Source of the DNA: Thauera terpenica 58Eu
GTDB taxonomy: Bacteria > Pseudomonadota > Gammaproteobacteria > Burkholderiales > Rhodocyclaceae
Direction: 5' to 3'
Assembly (NCBI RefSeq): GCF_000443165.1
Contig: NZ_ATJV01000042.1
Coordinates: forward strand, 1 to 64,000
Length of the DNA: 64,000 bases
Part shown: positions 19,094-29,568 of the stretch, piece after piece
Position numbering within the stretch: position 1 is the stretch's first letter
Layout: each line of letters starts with the position of its first letter
Translations under genes and position numbers: made by a program
Notes under the pieces: generated by a model
Database searches by the model: none
What the model was told of the DNA's origin: nothing
What the model saw: the letters and a program-made list of their open reading frames with translations, nothing else

Positions 19094-19937
19094 CTGCATC
19101 CCCCTTGCCGCGCGCCCAGAAGAAGCGGTCGGGCAAGGCCAGCCCCATGCCCGGTCGGTAGGCGTGGCGCAAGGCCTGCTGGGTGAACTCCTGCGCCTCG
19201 CGCACCGCCTCGGGCAAGTCCATGCCATGCGCAAGCGCCGCGGCGGCCGCAGCAGCAAGCGTTGTGCCCGCACCCAGGAAGCGCCCCCCAAGCCGCGGCC
19301 AGGCATCGGTGCGCACGCTGCCCGCCTGCCCGATCAGGCTGTTGACGACCTGTGGACCGTGCTCGCTCCCGCCGGTGAGCAGGATGTATTCGGTGCCGCC
19401 AGCGAGCACCTGCGCGAGCGCATCGTCCACTGCAGGCAACTCCGTCTCATCGTGCTCGCCATCGCTGCACGCCACCCCGACCAGACGGCACAACTCATGA
19501 CGCCCGAGCACGAGCAGTGTGGTCTGAGGCAGGATCAGGTCGGCAAGCGCGGCACTCATCTCCTCACCAGCCTCACCGAGGTCGCCACAGGCATACAGCG
19601 CAGGCTCGACGATCAGCGCCAGATCCGGATAGTCGGACAGGATCTCGGCGATGGCGGCCAGGTTTTCCACGCTGCCGCAGAAGCCGAGCTTGAAGGCTGC
19701 GACCGGAATGTCCTCGAGTATGGTCCGCGCCTGGGCGACGACAATTTCGGCGTCCTGCGCCCACACTTCATCGACGCTGCGCGTATCACGCAGCAAGACC
19801 GCCGTGTGCACGGGCAGCGGATGGCAGCCCATGCTCGCCAGCGTCAGGATGTCAGCCGCAAGCCCGCTGCCGGCGGTCGCATCACCTGCGCCAAAGCACA
19901 ACACTGCGGGTGGCGTGGCGGGAATATCAATTGCCAT
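19086..19937 (-). CDS. thiD: Hydroxymethylpyrimidine/phosphomethylpyrimidine kinase
   Basis: Ribokinase-family enzyme that phosphorylates HMP twice for thiamine synthesis. The substrate segment PAVLCFGAGDATAGSGLAADI is slightly divergent: GAGDATAG replaces the more usual GSDSGGGAG. GCHPLPVHTAVLLRD, LGRHELCRL, and an anion-hole region RLGGRFLGAGTTLAAAAAAAL follow. About 283 residues from the ATG at 19937; a GTG at 19955 is also possible. It overlaps thiE and is divergent from rubredoxin, sharing an 85-base control region. Confidence 0.9.
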   Translation of the reverse strand: MAIDIPATPPAVLCFGAGDATAGSGLAADILTLASMGCHPLPVHTAVLLRDTRSVDEVWAQDAEIVVAQARTILEDIPVAAFKLGFCGSVENLAAIAEILSDYPDLALIVEPALYACGDLGEAGEEMSAALADLILPQTTLLVLGRHELCRLVGVACSDGEHDETELPAVDDALAQVLAGGTEYILLTGGSEHGPQVVNSLIGQAGSVRTDAWPRLGGRFLGAGTTLAAAAAAALAHGMDLPEAVREAQEFTQQALRHAYRPGMGLALPDRFFWARGKGDADE

Positions 19938-20022
19938 GAGCGAGAAGTCCGCCACGGAGGCGTCATTCGGGATGAGTTAAGATGCGCGTTATTTTACCCC
20001 CTGCTCTCAAGTTGAGAGAACC

Positions 20023-20202
20023 ATGGCCGACACCCCGTACAAGACTTGGATGTGCCTCATCTGCGGCTTCATTTACGACGAGGCCGCTGGAGCGCCCGAG
20101 GAAGGCATTGCTCCAGGAACACGCTGGAAAGACCTCCCTCACGACTGGTCCTGCCCGGAATGTCATGCGCGCAAGGAAGATTTTGAGCTCGTCGAAATCT
20201 GA
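20023..20202 (+). CDS. Rubredoxin
   Basis: Small one-iron electron carrier. The 59 residues contain two Cys-x-x-Cys pairs, CLICG (residues 11-14) and CPEC (44-47), which bind the Fe(Cys)4 centre, and the conserved YDEAAG and [11 protein letters not shown] segments. GAGAG lies just upstream of the ATG. It sits directly before pilG, divergent from thiD; the order thiD / rubredoxin / pilG is one I recall in other betaproteobacteria, but its electron partner is not shown here. Confidence 0.95.
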   Translation: MADTPYKTWMCLICGFIYDEAAGAPEEGIAPGTRWKDLPHDWSCPECHARKEDFELVEI

Positions 20203-20248
20203 GCCCAGGCCAGCCGACAGCAAGCCCGAACAATCAAGGACAGATCCA

Positions 20249-20638
20249 ATGGACATTGCCGGATTGAAGGTGATGGTCATCGACGACAGCAACACCATCC
20301 GCCGCAGCGCCGAGATTTTTCTCGGCCAGGCCGGCTGCCAGGTCTTGCTTGCCGAAGACGGCTTCGACGCCCTGGCAAAGATTGCCGACCACAATCCTGA
20401 CGTCATTTTTGTGGATATCATGATGCCCCGCCTCGACGGTTATCAGACCTGCGCCCTGATCAAGAAGAACGCAGAACTGGCATCGACGCCGGTGATCATG
20501 CTGTCCTCACGCGATGGTCTGTTCGACCGCGCCCGCGGCCGCATGGCGGGCTCGGACGAATACCTCACCAAACCCTTCACCAAGGACAGCCTGCTCAAGG
20601 CCGTCGCCACACATTCACACCGCAACACGCCGCGTTGA
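20249..20638 (+). CDS. pilG: Twitching motility response regulator PilG
   Basis: Stand-alone CheY-like receiver of the Pil-Chp pathway that governs type IV pilus extension. The 129 residues include the acidic pair in VMVIDDSNTIRRS, the phospho-acceptor Asp in VIFVDIMMPRLDG and the Lys in LTKPFTKD. The start at 20249 gives MDIAGLKVMVIDD. It is the first gene of pilG-pilH-pilI-pilJ-chpA, 46 bases after rubredoxin. Confidence 0.95.
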   Translation: MDIAGLKVMVIDDSNTIRRSAEIFLGQAGCQVLLAEDGFDALAKIADHNPDVIFVDIMMPRLDGYQTCALIKKNAELASTPVIMLSSRDGLFDRARGRMAGSDEYLTKPFTKDSLLKAVATHSHRNTPR

Positions 20639-20663
20639 ATCCGCCCCGTACAGGACTTCGAAG

Positions 20664-21029
20664 ATGCCGATAAGCAAGATTCTTGTCGTTGACGACTCTC
20701 CCACCGAACGCCTGGCCCTGCAGGAACTGCTCGCTCGCGAGGGCTATCAGGTCGTGAGCGCTGAATCCGGCGAACAAGCCATCGCCGCCAGCAAGAGCGA
20801 AAAACCCGACCTCATCCTGATGGACGTGGTGATGCCGGGCATGAACGGCTACCAGGCCACACGCACGATCTCGCGCGACGACAGCACGCGCAACATCCCC
20901 ATCATCATGTGCACCAGCAAGGGGCTGGAAACCGACAAGATCTGGGGCATGCGCCAGGGCGCTCACGCCTATCTGGTCAAGCCGCTCAATCACGACGACC
21001 TGCTCGCCCACATCCGGGCCATCGGCTGA
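20664..21029 (+). CDS. pilH: Twitching motility response regulator PilH
   Basis: Second CheY-like receiver of the Pil-Chp pathway, thought to favour retraction or act as a phosphate sink. The 121 residues begin MPISKILVVDDSPTERL, with the acceptor Asp in LILMDVVMPGMNG and the Lys in AYLVKPLNHDD. It follows pilG by 25 bases and precedes pilI by 7 bases. Confidence 0.95.
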   Translation: MPISKILVVDDSPTERLALQELLAREGYQVVSAESGEQAIAASKSEKPDLILMDVVMPGMNGYQATRTISRDDSTRNIPIIMCTSKGLETDKIWGMRQGAHAYLVKPLNHDDLLAHIRAIG

Positions 21030-21036
21030 CTCGATC

Positions 21037-21546
21037 ATGGCCAAACGCAGCAGTCTGCGGGAGTTCCAGCAAAACCTCGCGCGCCGACTGGCCGAAGCCA
21101 GCACCGCCGACCGCCGTGGCCTGCTTGGCTTTCAAGCGGGCAGCGAGAGCTGGCTGATCGACCTCACCGAGGCAGGCGAGATCATGCCGCCGCCGCCCCT
21201 GTCCATCGTGCCGCTGACGCGATCATGGTTTCGCGGCCTGGCAAATGTGCGCGGCGCGCTCTACGGTGTCGTCGATCTGGCCCAGTTTCACGGCGAAGCG
21301 GCCATCACCCCCAGCGGCCGTGCACGCCTGCTGCTGATCGGCGCCAGACTGGGCATTCACTGCGCGCTGCTGGTGTCCCATTCACTCGGTCTGCGCAGCG
21401 CGGATGACTTTGAAGTGGACGTGGGCGAGGAAGATCGGCCATGGGTCGCGCAGCGCCTGCGCGACGCACAAGGTCAGCTGTGGCTGCAGGTCGACGTCAC
21501 AAAACTGCTGGCCAGCCCGCAATTCCTCGACGCGGGTCTCGAATGA
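21037..21546 (+). CDS. pilI: CheW-like adaptor PilI
   Basis: Scaffold that couples the receptor PilJ to the kinase ChpA. The 169 residues form a CheW fold: [25 protein letters not shown] followed by the conserved [18 protein letters not shown] segment. It sits between pilH and pilJ in the operon order known from Pseudomonas. Confidence 0.92.
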   Translation: MAKRSSLREFQQNLARRLAEASTADRRGLLGFQAGSESWLIDLTEAGEIMPPPPLSIVPLTRSWFRGLANVRGALYGVVDLAQFHGEAAITPSGRARLLLIGARLGIHCALLVSHSLGLRSADDFEVDVGEEDRPWVAQRLRDAQGQLWLQVDVTKLLASPQFLDAGLE

Positions 21547-21598
21547 CGATCCGGGCCTCGCGTCTGGCCTACCCCAAGAACACGGTGGAGCACGCAAC

Positions 21599-23731
21599 AT
21601 GGCATTGAAGCTTTTCGGCAAGAACACAGCGCCGTCGAATGTCGCCGACAGCGACGGCATCACGATCCTCGAGACCACACCCAAGCCCGGCAGCGGCGCC
21701 CCCAGGACGGCCAGATCAGACTCGGCCTCCGGCTCTGGCGCAGACACTGGAGGGCTGCGCAACTACGGCATCCTGTTCGCCATGCTGGCCCTGGCGACCG
21801 CTGTACTCGTTGTTTTTCAGCAGCGTGAATCGGCCAACGCCACCCTGCACGTCACCGCATCGAGCGAAATGCAGATGCTGTCACAGCAGATCGCCAAGTC
21901 GGCACAGCTCGCGCTGCGCGGCAATGGCCCGGCCTTTGTTGAACTCAAGAGCGGCCGCGACCAGTTCGCCAGCCTCTTGCTGGCACTCGATGAGGGCGGC
22001 GACATCGACGGCTCCCGTGTGCCGCCGGTGCCCGCAGCGCTGCGTCCGCAGCTCGAGGCCTTGTCTGCCGCGTGGCAGAAGACCGAGCGCAACACCGCCC
22101 AGCTGCTGGGGCAGCGCCAGGATCTGGTGGCGCTCAACAGCGCGGTCGCCACCATCGGCAAGGACAGCGCGGAGCTGCTCGAGCTCAGCGAACAGATCGC
22201 CAGCGAGCTGCAGGCTGCGGCCACCGACCCCGTCAGCCTGGGCGCCGCCAGTCGCAACATGATGCTGACTCAACGCATCGCCAAGAACGCCAGCGCACTG
22301 CTGGTCGATGACGCCATCGACCCCGAAGTCGCGTTCATCCTTGGACGCGACATTGACGCCCTGCGCAAGCAGATCGACACGCTGGCAGCCAGCGCACCGA
22401 ACAGCGATGTACGCAGCCAGCTTGGCGCGCTCGCAAGCGCAGCCGCGCCCACCTTCGACGCCGCCAGCGCAATTCTCGGCAACATCCAGAAGACGGTGCA
22501 GGCCAAGCAAGCCGGCAGCCGCATCTTTGGCGACTCCGTGCCCTTGCTTGAACGCAGCACCGAGCTGACCGCCGGCCTCAAGCAGCTCTATGCCGGCTTC
22601 ACCCGCATGCACGCGCTCATCGCCGCCGGCGCACTCGCCAGCATCCTGGCGCTGGCCGCCATGGCGCGCGCCTATCGCAGCGGTGTCGCGGCGCGGCGCG
22701 CAGAATCCGAACGGCAGCGCCAGGAAGCCGAGAGCGAGCGCAACCTCACACAGCAGGCCATCCTGCGCCTGATGAACGAAATGGGCGACCTCGCCGATGG
22801 CGACCTCACCGTGCGCGCCACCGTGACCGAAGACATCACCGGCGCCATCGCCGACTCGGTCAACTACACGGTGGAAGAACTGTCGGTGCTGGTGCGCCGC
22901 ATCAACGACGCCGCCACGCGCGTCACCACCGCGACCGAGTCCGCCCAGCGCACCTCGCGCGAGCTGCTCGACGCCACCGAACGCCAGTCGCGCGAAATCG
23001 AAGAGGCCGGCACCACCGTGCAGCGCATGGCGCAGTCGATGACCGACTCCTCCGAGCGCGCCTTGCAGTCGGCCCAGGTCGCGCGGCGTTCGCTGGAAGC
23101 GGCGCGCAAGGGCGCGGGCGCGGTGGAGAACACCATCCGCGGCATGAACGGCATCCGCAGCCAGATCCAGGAGACCTCCAAGCGCATCAAGCGCCTGGGT
23201 GAGTCCTCACAGGAGATCGGCGAGATCGTCGAACTGATCTCGGACATCACCGAGCAGACCAACGTCCTCGCGCTCAACGCCGCCATCCAGGCCGCCACCG
23301 CCGGTGAGGCGGGCCGCGGCTTCACCGTCGTCGCCGAAGAAGTGCAGCGCCTCGCCGAGCGCTCGGCCGAGGCCACCAAACAGATCGCCGCGATCGTCAA
23401 GACCATCCAGACCGACACTCAGGACGCCGTCGGCGCGATGGAAAACGCCACCCGCGACGTGGTCGAAGGTGCGCAGCTGTCCGACGCCGCAGGCCAGGCC
23501 TTGTCAGAGATCGACGAGGTCTCGCTCGAAGCCGCACACCTGATCGAAAGGATCTCGACCGACACCCAGGAGCAGGCTGCCACTGCAGGACGCGTGGCGG
23601 CGACGATGAAGGACATTCTCACCGTCACCGAACAGACCACCTTCGGCACCCAGCAGACCGCGGTATCGATTGGTCAGCTCACCGATCTCGCCGTCGAACT
23701 GAAGGGCTCGGTTTCGGGCTTCAAGGTCTGA
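21599..23731 (+). CDS. pilJ: Methyl-accepting chemotaxis protein PilJ
   Basis: Inner-membrane receptor of the Pil-Chp system. The 710-residue protein has a cytoplasmic lead of about 55 residues, TM1 at about 56-74, a periplasmic region of about 260 residues with two repeated PilJ-type four-helix modules ([16 protein letters not shown] and [14 protein letters not shown] mark them), TM2 at about 339-360, a HAMP-like region and the signalling domain with the hairpin tip [21 protein letters not shown] at about 551-571. GGAG lies upstream of the ATG at 21599. No methyltransferase PilK or methylesterase ChpB gene follows. Confidence 0.95.
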   Translation: MALKLFGKNTAPSNVADSDGITILETTPKPGSGAPRTARSDSASGSGADTGGLRNYGILFAMLALATAVLVVFQQRESANATLHVTASSEMQMLSQQIAKSAQLALRGNGPAFVELKSGRDQFASLLLALDEGGDIDGSRVPPVPAALRPQLEALSAAWQKTERNTAQLLGQRQDLVALNSAVATIGKDSAELLELSEQIASELQAAATDPVSLGAASRNMMLTQRIAKNASALLVDDAIDPEVAFILGRDIDALRKQIDTLAASAPNSDVRSQLGALASAAAPTFDAASAILGNIQKTVQAKQAGSRIFGDSVPLLERSTELTAGLKQLYAGFTRMHALIAAGALASILALAAMARAYRSGVAARRAESERQRQEAESERNLTQQAILRLMNEMGDLADGDLTVRATVTEDITGAIADSVNYTVEELSVLVRRINDAATRVTTATESAQRTSRELLDATERQSREIEEAGTTVQRMAQSMTDSSERALQSAQVARRSLEAARKGAGAVENTIRGMNGIRSQIQETSKRIKRLGESSQEIGEIVELISDITEQTNVLALNAAIQAATAGEAGRGFTVVAEEVQRLAERSAEATKQIAAIVKTIQTDTQDAVGAMENATRDVVEGAQLSDAAGQALSEIDEVSLEAAHLIERISTDTQEQAATAGRVAATMKDILTVTEQTTFGTQQTAVSIGQLTDLAVELKGSVSGFKV

Positions 23732-23756
23732 ACGCCGTCACTCCGGGAAGCACGCC

Positions 23757-26700
23757 ATGACACAAGCCAAGGAGACGGATCTCGGCCCGCTCACATGGGT
23801 TAAAGGCGAGATCGACGCCGCCCTGCAGCGCACCGCCGCCGCGCTGGCCGAGGCTGCGCACGCCGCGGACCCGGCCGCCCGCGTGCAGTTCGCGCAAACA
23901 CACCTCCACCAGGTGCGTGGTGCCTTGTCCATCATCAGCCTCGATGGCCTCACCCAGTTTGCCGACGCGGCCGAAGTGCTGCTCGGCCTGATGTCGCGCG
24001 GCGAACTCGCGATCGATCGTGACAGCCTGGCACTGGTCACGCGCGCGGTCGCCAGCATCGGCAACTACCTCGAGGAAATCGCGCACGGCGCGCCCGACCA
24101 GCCGCTGCGCCTGGCCCCCTTGTACGAGGAGATCGCCCTCGCGCGCGGGCTTCCGCTGCCGTGCGCGGCCGACCTCTTCCACCCCGACCTGTCTCGCCGC
24201 CCGCCACGGCGTGACACGCCCGCAGGCGCAGCAGCAAAGGACCAGGGGGCTGCAAGCCAGGCCGCCTTGCGCCGCATCCGGCCACAATTCGAACGCGGCC
24301 TGCTCGAGCTCCTGCGCGGCAACCCGCACAGCGGCGCACAGGCAATGCGCGACGCCATCGCCGAAGTCGAAGCCCTGCAGGCCACGCCTGCACAGCGCAG
24401 CTTGTGGTGGGCAGCGCTGGCCTTGTTTGACGGCCTGATTGACGGCAGCCTGCCGGTCGACGTCGCGGTGAGACAGCTGTGCGCCCAGATCGACGCTCAA
24501 TTTCGCCGTCTGCTCGCCGGCACGCAATCCTCCTCCGACCGGCTCCTGCGCGACATCCTGTACCGCGTTGCCATGCTGCCGGCACGCAGCGCACAGCAAC
24601 AGGCGGTGCGCAATTGCTGGCAGCTCGACGCCCTGCTGCCCGCGGCCAACGCGCCCGTCAGCGACATCCCGCTCGGCCCCTTGTTGCAGGACTTGCAGCA
24701 AGCGCTCGCCGGCGTACGCGAGCAATGGGACGCCTTCAGCTCCGGCACGGCAATCGCGCTCACCCACTTCGACGAGCGCCTCAGCGCCCTCGTGCCGATG
24801 GCGCCCGCTCTCGGCCGCCCCGCCACCCTGCACCTGCTCAAGGGTCTGCAAGCGCTTGCCCAATGGCTGCGTCGTGACCCGCTGCAGCACTCGGACGCAC
24901 TCGCGCTCGAGGTCGCCACCGCCTTGCTGTTGCTGGAGGCCGACTTCAAGCAGCGCGTACTCGACCACGCACTCGCGCAGCAGATCGACCAGCGCCTGAG
25001 CCGCATTCAGGCCCTGATGCGCGGTGAAACGCCAGCGCCTGACACTTCCGGCACCGACGCTGAGGGTGCGCGCGCCAGCCAGGAACACGAAGCCCTTGTA
25101 CAGCTCTGTAGCGAAATGCGCGTCAGCCTGGGGCAGGTCGAGCAAACCCTGGACGACTACTTCCGCAACCAGGCCAAGCACGAACCGCTCACCCAGCTCC
25201 ACCGCCCGCTGCAGCAGATCGTCGGCGCACTCAGCCTGCTCGGCGAAACCGGCGCGCTGACGCTGGTGCGCGATGCGGGCGCACGTATCGCCAGCCTGGC
25301 CAACGCGCCGGCCGACGCCGACGCTGCGGCTTTCGAGGCCCTGGCCCACCAACTCTCCGCGCTCGGCTTTTATCTCGAGGCCCTCCCCCACGGCGCGGCC
25401 GAACTTGACGACTTCCTGCACCCCGAGCGCCGGCGCGAGCGCGAAGCACAGGTCGCAGAGCACGATGCCGCAGCCGCGCAAACCGCGCCCCGGGAACCTG
25501 CGCCCAGTCTCGCTGGCGAAGCGGCGACCGTGCCCGACTCCAGCCCCGCAGAGCGGCCCCTCGCGACGCCTGCCACAGCAGCGGGCAGGCTGGATTTCAG
25601 CACCCTCGACCTGCCGGACCTGGATTTCCCCGACCTGGATCTGTCCGACCTCAAGCCGCATGCGCTCCCGTCGGCCACCACGCCCGCAAGCGACGAGGCG
25701 CCTGCGCACCCAGGCGCACTCGCACCCGACCTCGACCTCGATGCCCTGCCCGAACTGGAGGACATCGGCGCGCCTGCCCTGGAACAGCCTGCGCTGGCCA
25801 GCGCCCCCCTCATTGCGCAGCCCTCCCTGCCCGCCAGCGAAGCGGACATGGACACCGAGCTGCTTGGCATCTTCATCGAAGAGGCCGACGAGGTCCTCGC
25901 CCGCATCCGCGCCGAGCTCGACAGCGCGCGCGAGGCGGTGCAACCCCTCGACGCCCTGATCACCATCCGCCGCGGCTTTCACACCCTCAAGGGCAGCGGC
26001 CGCATGGTCGGGCTGAGTGCGCTGGGCGAAGCGGCCTGGGGCGTGGAGCAAACCCTCAACCGCTGGCTGCAGCTCGACTGGGCGCCGACACCCGCCCTCC
26101 TGCACCTGATCGACAGCGGACAACAGTTGTTCTCGACCTGGGTCGAGGCGCTGCGGGCCGGCAGCGCCGCCACGCCCGACGCGAGCGCGCTCCTCGCCGA
26201 GGCCGAACACCTGCGCAGCGCTGACGCGGCCATCGAAGACAGCAGCCTTGTCGACGCAGGCACGACGGCGAGTACGGAGACCCCAAGCCCCGCTGCCGCT
26301 GCCGCTGCCGCTGCCGAAATTGAAACGGCGCCGGTCCCGGCCGAGGCGATCACGCCTGCGGCTGAGGCCACACCGGCCGCAGGCGCTGCCGAGTTCGACG
26401 CCTGGATCGAATTTCCAACGCTGGACCTGGCCGACGACGGCGAGCTCCTGCCGCTGCTCGAGGACGACGAAGAAACACGCGCAAGCCGTGACACGACCGT
26501 ACCCGACTTCCTCATCGAGACCACGAGCCTCGATCTGGACCAAGAGCCCGAGCTCGCCTCCGACACCAGCGCCGACACCAGCGCCGAACCCAGTACCGAA
26601 CCCGGCGCTGCACCCGAAGGGCAGGACACTGACTCAGCCGAAGTCGAAGACAATTTGCCGCAAGCGCCCGAGCACCCGCTCCAGGCGCCCGAGGTCGCGC

Positions 26701-29534
26701 CTGTCACAAGCACTGCAGCAGCCGCAGCGACGGTGCAGGTCGGCGACACCGAGCTCTCTGCCGCGCTGTTTGCCCTCTTCCAGGTCGAGGCGCTGCAGCA
26801 CGTCAGCACGCTGACACGAGAAGTGGACCGCCTCGCCCAGCACGCAGACGCCACCCCGACCGAGCTCGCCCACCGCGCCGCGCACACCCTTGCCGGCATC
26901 TCCGGCACCGCACACCTGTTCCCGCCACATGATCTGGCGCGTGCGTTCGAACATGCGCTTGGCCGCTTGCGTGATCAGAACCAGGCCCCGACCACCGCCG
27001 AGCTCATGGTGCTGCGCGAAGCCACCAACACGCTGCAGACCATGCTGGCCCAGATTTCCGCGCAGATCCTGCCGGACGCCGCCGACGCCCTGGTCGCCGC
27101 GGTGGAACACTGCGGCCTTGGCCGCAGTCAGGCGCCCACCCCACCGGCCGCAGCCCCCGCAGCCCCCGCGATGCTGCGCGCGACCCCGGTGCGAGCTGCA
27201 CCCAGCCCAGCCTCCGAGCCCGTCGGTGGCGATCTCCTGCCGCCGCCGCAAGATGAGCTCGATGCCCAACTGCTGCCGATCTTCCTCGAAGAAGCCGGCG
27301 AGCTGTTCACCACCCTGCATGCGACCCTGCGCGCCTGGCGCGTCGCCCCCGAAGCCACGCCCCACCCCATCACCATCGCGCGCCTGTTGCACTCGCTGAA
27401 GGGCAGCGCGCGCATGGCCGGGGCGATGACCCTGGGCAGTCACCTGCACCAGCTCGAATCGCGCCTCGAGGACGGCCTCGCCGACAAGCTCGACACTCTC
27501 ACGCTCATCGACGACCTGGCCTTTGGCCTGGACGTCAGCGAGCAGATGATAGACAGCATCGCCGGCCTGCCTGCGCGTGCCCTCGAGCCCCTGAGCCCTG
27601 ACGCAAGCACGCCGCCGCCTGTGGCCAGTGGGGCCACTGCAGCCAGCCCGGCTGCGCCGCGCACGACCACGACCATTACCGCCGAGGCGGGCGACACCGA
27701 TGCCATCAGCACCGCCACCCTGCGGGTGCGGGCAGAACAGGTCGATCAGTTCGTCAACCAGGCCGGCGAGATCGGCGTTTCGCGCACCCGCATCGAAGGC
27801 GAGCTGCGCACCCTGCGGCGCTCGCTGCTCGATCTCACCGAAAACGTCATCCGCCTGCGCAACCAGCTGCGCGAAGTCGAAATTCAGGCTGAAGTGCAGA
27901 TGCAGTCACGCATCGCCCAGGCCGAGTCGCATCACGGTGAATTCGACCCTCTGGAGATGGACCGCTACACCCGCCTGCAGGAACTGACGCGGATGATGGC
28001 GGAGAGCGTCAACGACGTCACCACCGTGCAACAAACCCTGTTGCACAACCTCGACGGTGCCGACAGCGCCCTCAACGGCCAGGCACGCACCAGTCGCGAG
28101 CTGCAGCAAGGCCTGATGCGGGTGCGCATGCTGCCCTTCGACAGCCTCGCCGACCGCCTCTACCGCGTCGTGCGCCAGAGCGCGAAGGAAATCGGCAAGC
28201 GGGCCACGCTCGACCTGCGCGGCGGTCGCATCGAAATGGACCGCAGCGTGCTGGAACAGATGGTCGCGCCGCTCGAGCATCTGTTGCGCAACGCGGTCGC
28301 ACACGGCATCGAATCCCCCGCCGAACGCAGCGCCGCAAACAAGCCCGAAACGGGCCAACTGGTGCTGAGCCTGAGCCAGGAAGGCAACGAGATCGCCATC
28401 GACCTCAGCGACGACGGCCGGGGCCTGGACTTCGAGCGCATCGCCGAACGCGCACGCGCCAACGGCCTGCTCGGCGCCGATGAGCGCCCCGACGACAAGC
28501 GCCTGACCAACCTCATCTTCCTCTCCGGCTTCAGCACCGCCAGCCAGCTGTCGGCGGTGTCCGGCCGCGGCGTGGGCATGGATGTGGTCAAAGCACAGAC
28601 CGCGGCCGTGGGCGGCCGCATCGACGTCTCCAGTCGGGCTGGCGAGGGTACGCGGTTTCGCATCTACCTGCCGCTGACGCTGGCGGTGACGCAGGCCCTG
28701 CTGGTCAAGGCCGGTGGGCGCAGCTGGGCGATCCCGTCCAACATGGTGGCGCAGGCGATGGAGCTGAAGCCCGACGCGCTGCGGCGCGTACAGGCCGATC
28801 GCGGCATCGACTGGCAAGGCGAACACTATGCTTATCGCTACCTGCCGCGCCTGCTCGGTGATCGCGAGGCCCAGCCTGCCGAACAGCGCTACAACTGGCT
28901 GCTGCTGCTGCGCGCCGGTGCGCAAACACTGGCACTGCACATCGACGGGCTGCGCGGCAACCACGAAATCGTGGTCAAGAACGCCGGCCCACAGCTCACC
29001 CGCATCATCGGCATGGCAGGCGCAACAGTGCTGGCCGACGGTGAAGTGGCGCTCATCCTCAACCCGGTGGCCCTGGCCAGCCGCAGCCTGGGCAGCGGCG
29101 GCGACGCTTACGAAGACGATACCGCATTCGAAGTGCCCGAGCCCGTGGTGCAGGCGCCGCTGATCATGGTGGTGGACGATTCACTCACCGTGCGCCGCAT
29201 CACCGGCCGCCTGCTCGAGCGCGAGGGCTACCGCGTGATCACCGCCAAGGATGGCGTCGACGCCCTGGAGCAGCTCATCGACAGCACCCCCGCGGTGGTG
29301 CTGTCCGACATCGAGATGCCGCGCATGGATGGCTTCGACCTGGTGCGCAACATCCGCGCCGATGCGCGCCTGCGCGCGGTGCCGGTGATCATGATCACCT
29401 CACGCCTGGCCGACAAGCACCGCCGCTACGCCGAAGAAGTTGGCGCCAACCATTACCTCGGCAAGCCCTACCAGGAAGAGGAGCTGCTGGCCTTGCTGGC
29501 AGGCTACACCCAGGCCCAGGCCTGGCCGGCCTGA
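23757..29534 (+). CDS. chpA: Hybrid chemotaxis kinase ChpA (PilL)
   Basis: CheA-like histidine kinase of the Pil-Chp pathway; it phosphorylates PilG and PilH. In 1,925 residues I can see: a large N-terminal region (1-630) with Hpt-like helices but no clear phospho-His; an acidic linker with repeated DLDLPDLDFPDL; Hpt domains with His742 (FHTLKGSG), His1043 (AHTLAGISG) and His1212 (LHSLKGSA); Ala/Pro-rich acidic linkers, one with eight Ala in a row; a dimerisation region; an ATPase domain from about 1497 (LLRNAVAHG, DDGRGLDFE, GRGVGMDVV); a CheW-like domain (about 1640-1775); and a receiver at 1800-1920 with acceptor Asp1851. Last gene of the operon. Confidence 0.95.
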   Translation: MTQAKETDLGPLTWVKGEIDAALQRTAAALAEAAHAADPAARVQFAQTHLHQVRGALSIISLDGLTQFADAAEVLLGLMSRGELAIDRDSLALVTRAVASIGNYLEEIAHGAPDQPLRLAPLYEEIALARGLPLPCAADLFHPDLSRRPPRRDTPAGAAAKDQGAASQAALRRIRPQFERGLLELLRGNPHSGAQAMRDAIAEVEALQATPAQRSLWWAALALFDGLIDGSLPVDVAVRQLCAQIDAQFRRLLAGTQSSSDRLLRDILYRVAMLPARSAQQQAVRNCWQLDALLPAANAPVSDIPLGPLLQDLQQALAGVREQWDAFSSGTAIALTHFDERLSALVPMAPALGRPATLHLLKGLQALAQWLRRDPLQHSDALALEVATALLLLEADFKQRVLDHALAQQIDQRLSRIQALMRGETPAPDTSGTDAEGARASQEHEALVQLCSEMRVSLGQVEQTLDDYFRNQAKHEPLTQLHRPLQQIVGALSLLGETGALTLVRDAGARIASLANAPADADAAAFEALAHQLSALGFYLEALPHGAAELDDFLHPERRREREAQVAEHDAAAAQTAPREPAPSLAGEAATVPDSSPAERPLATPATAAGRLDFSTLDLPDLDFPDLDLSDLKPHALPSATTPASDEAPAHPGALAPDLDLDALPELEDIGAPALEQPALASAPLIAQPSLPASEADMDTELLGIFIEEADEVLARIRAELDSAREAVQPLDALITIRRGFHTLKGSGRMVGLSALGEAAWGVEQTLNRWLQLDWAPTPALLHLIDSGQQLFSTWVEALRAGSAATPDASALLAEAEHLRSADAAIEDSSLVDAGTTASTETPSPAAAAAAAAEIETAPVPAEAITPAAEATPAAGAAEFDAWIEFPTLDLADDGELLPLLEDDEETRASRDTTVPDFLIETTSLDLDQEPELASDTSADTSAEPSTEPGAAPEGQDTDSAEVEDNLPQAPEHPLQAPEVAPVTSTAAAAATVQVGDTELSAALFALFQVEALQHVSTLTREVDRLAQHADATPTELAHRAAHTLAGISGTAHLFPPHDLARAFEHALGRLRDQNQAPTTAELMVLREATNTLQTMLAQISAQILPDAADALVAAVEHCGLGRSQAPTPPAAAPAAPAMLRATPVRAAPSPASEPVGGDLLPPPQDELDAQLLPIFLEEAGELFTTLHATLRAWRVAPEATPHPITIARLLHSLKGSARMAGAMTLGSHLHQLESRLEDGLADKLDTLTLIDDLAFGLDVSEQMIDSIAGLPARALEPLSPDASTPPPVASGATAASPAAPRTTTTITAEAGDTDAISTATLRVRAEQVDQFVNQAGEIGVSRTRIEGELRTLRRSLLDLTENVIRLRNQLREVEIQAEVQMQSRIAQAESHHGEFDPLEMDRYTRLQELTRMMAESVNDVTTVQQTLLHNLDGADSALNGQARTSRELQQGLMRVRMLPFDSLADRLYRVVRQSAKEIGKRATLDLRGGRIEMDRSVLEQMVAPLEHLLRNAVAHGIESPAERSAANKPETGQLVLSLSQEGNEIAIDLSDDGRGLDFERIAERARANGLLGADERPDDKRLTNLIFLSGFSTASQLSAVSGRGVGMDVVKAQTAAVGGRIDVSSRAGEGTRFRIYLPLTLAVTQALLVKAGGRSWAIPSNMVAQAMELKPDALRRVQADRGIDWQGEHYAYRYLPRLLGDREAQPAEQRYNWLLLLRAGAQTLALHIDGLRGNHEIVVKNAGPQLTRIIGMAGATVLADGEVALILNPVALASRSLGSGGDAYEDDTAFEVPEPVVQAPLIMVVDDSLTVRRITGRLLEREGYRVITAKDGVDALEQLIDSTPAVVLSDIEMPRMDGFDLVRNIRADARLRAVPVIMITSRLADKHRRYAEEVGANHYLGKPYQEEELLALLAGYTQAQAWPA

Positions 29535-29568
29535 GTGCGCACAGGCGCAGACCGAAGACTGAGCCCGT

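Noticed and set aside
19938-20022. TPP riboswitch in front of thiD-thiE
   Set aside because: Only 85 bases are available and the conserved CUGAGA and thi-box segments are absent.
26280-26320. Run of GCTGCC units in chpA as a possible regulatory or microsatellite repeat
   Set aside because: It simply encodes an Ala linker between domains; too short and in frame.
23721-26543. Minus-strand open frame of 940 codons opposite chpA
   Set aside because: Antisense to chpA, Gly/Arg/Val-rich and without recognisable domains.
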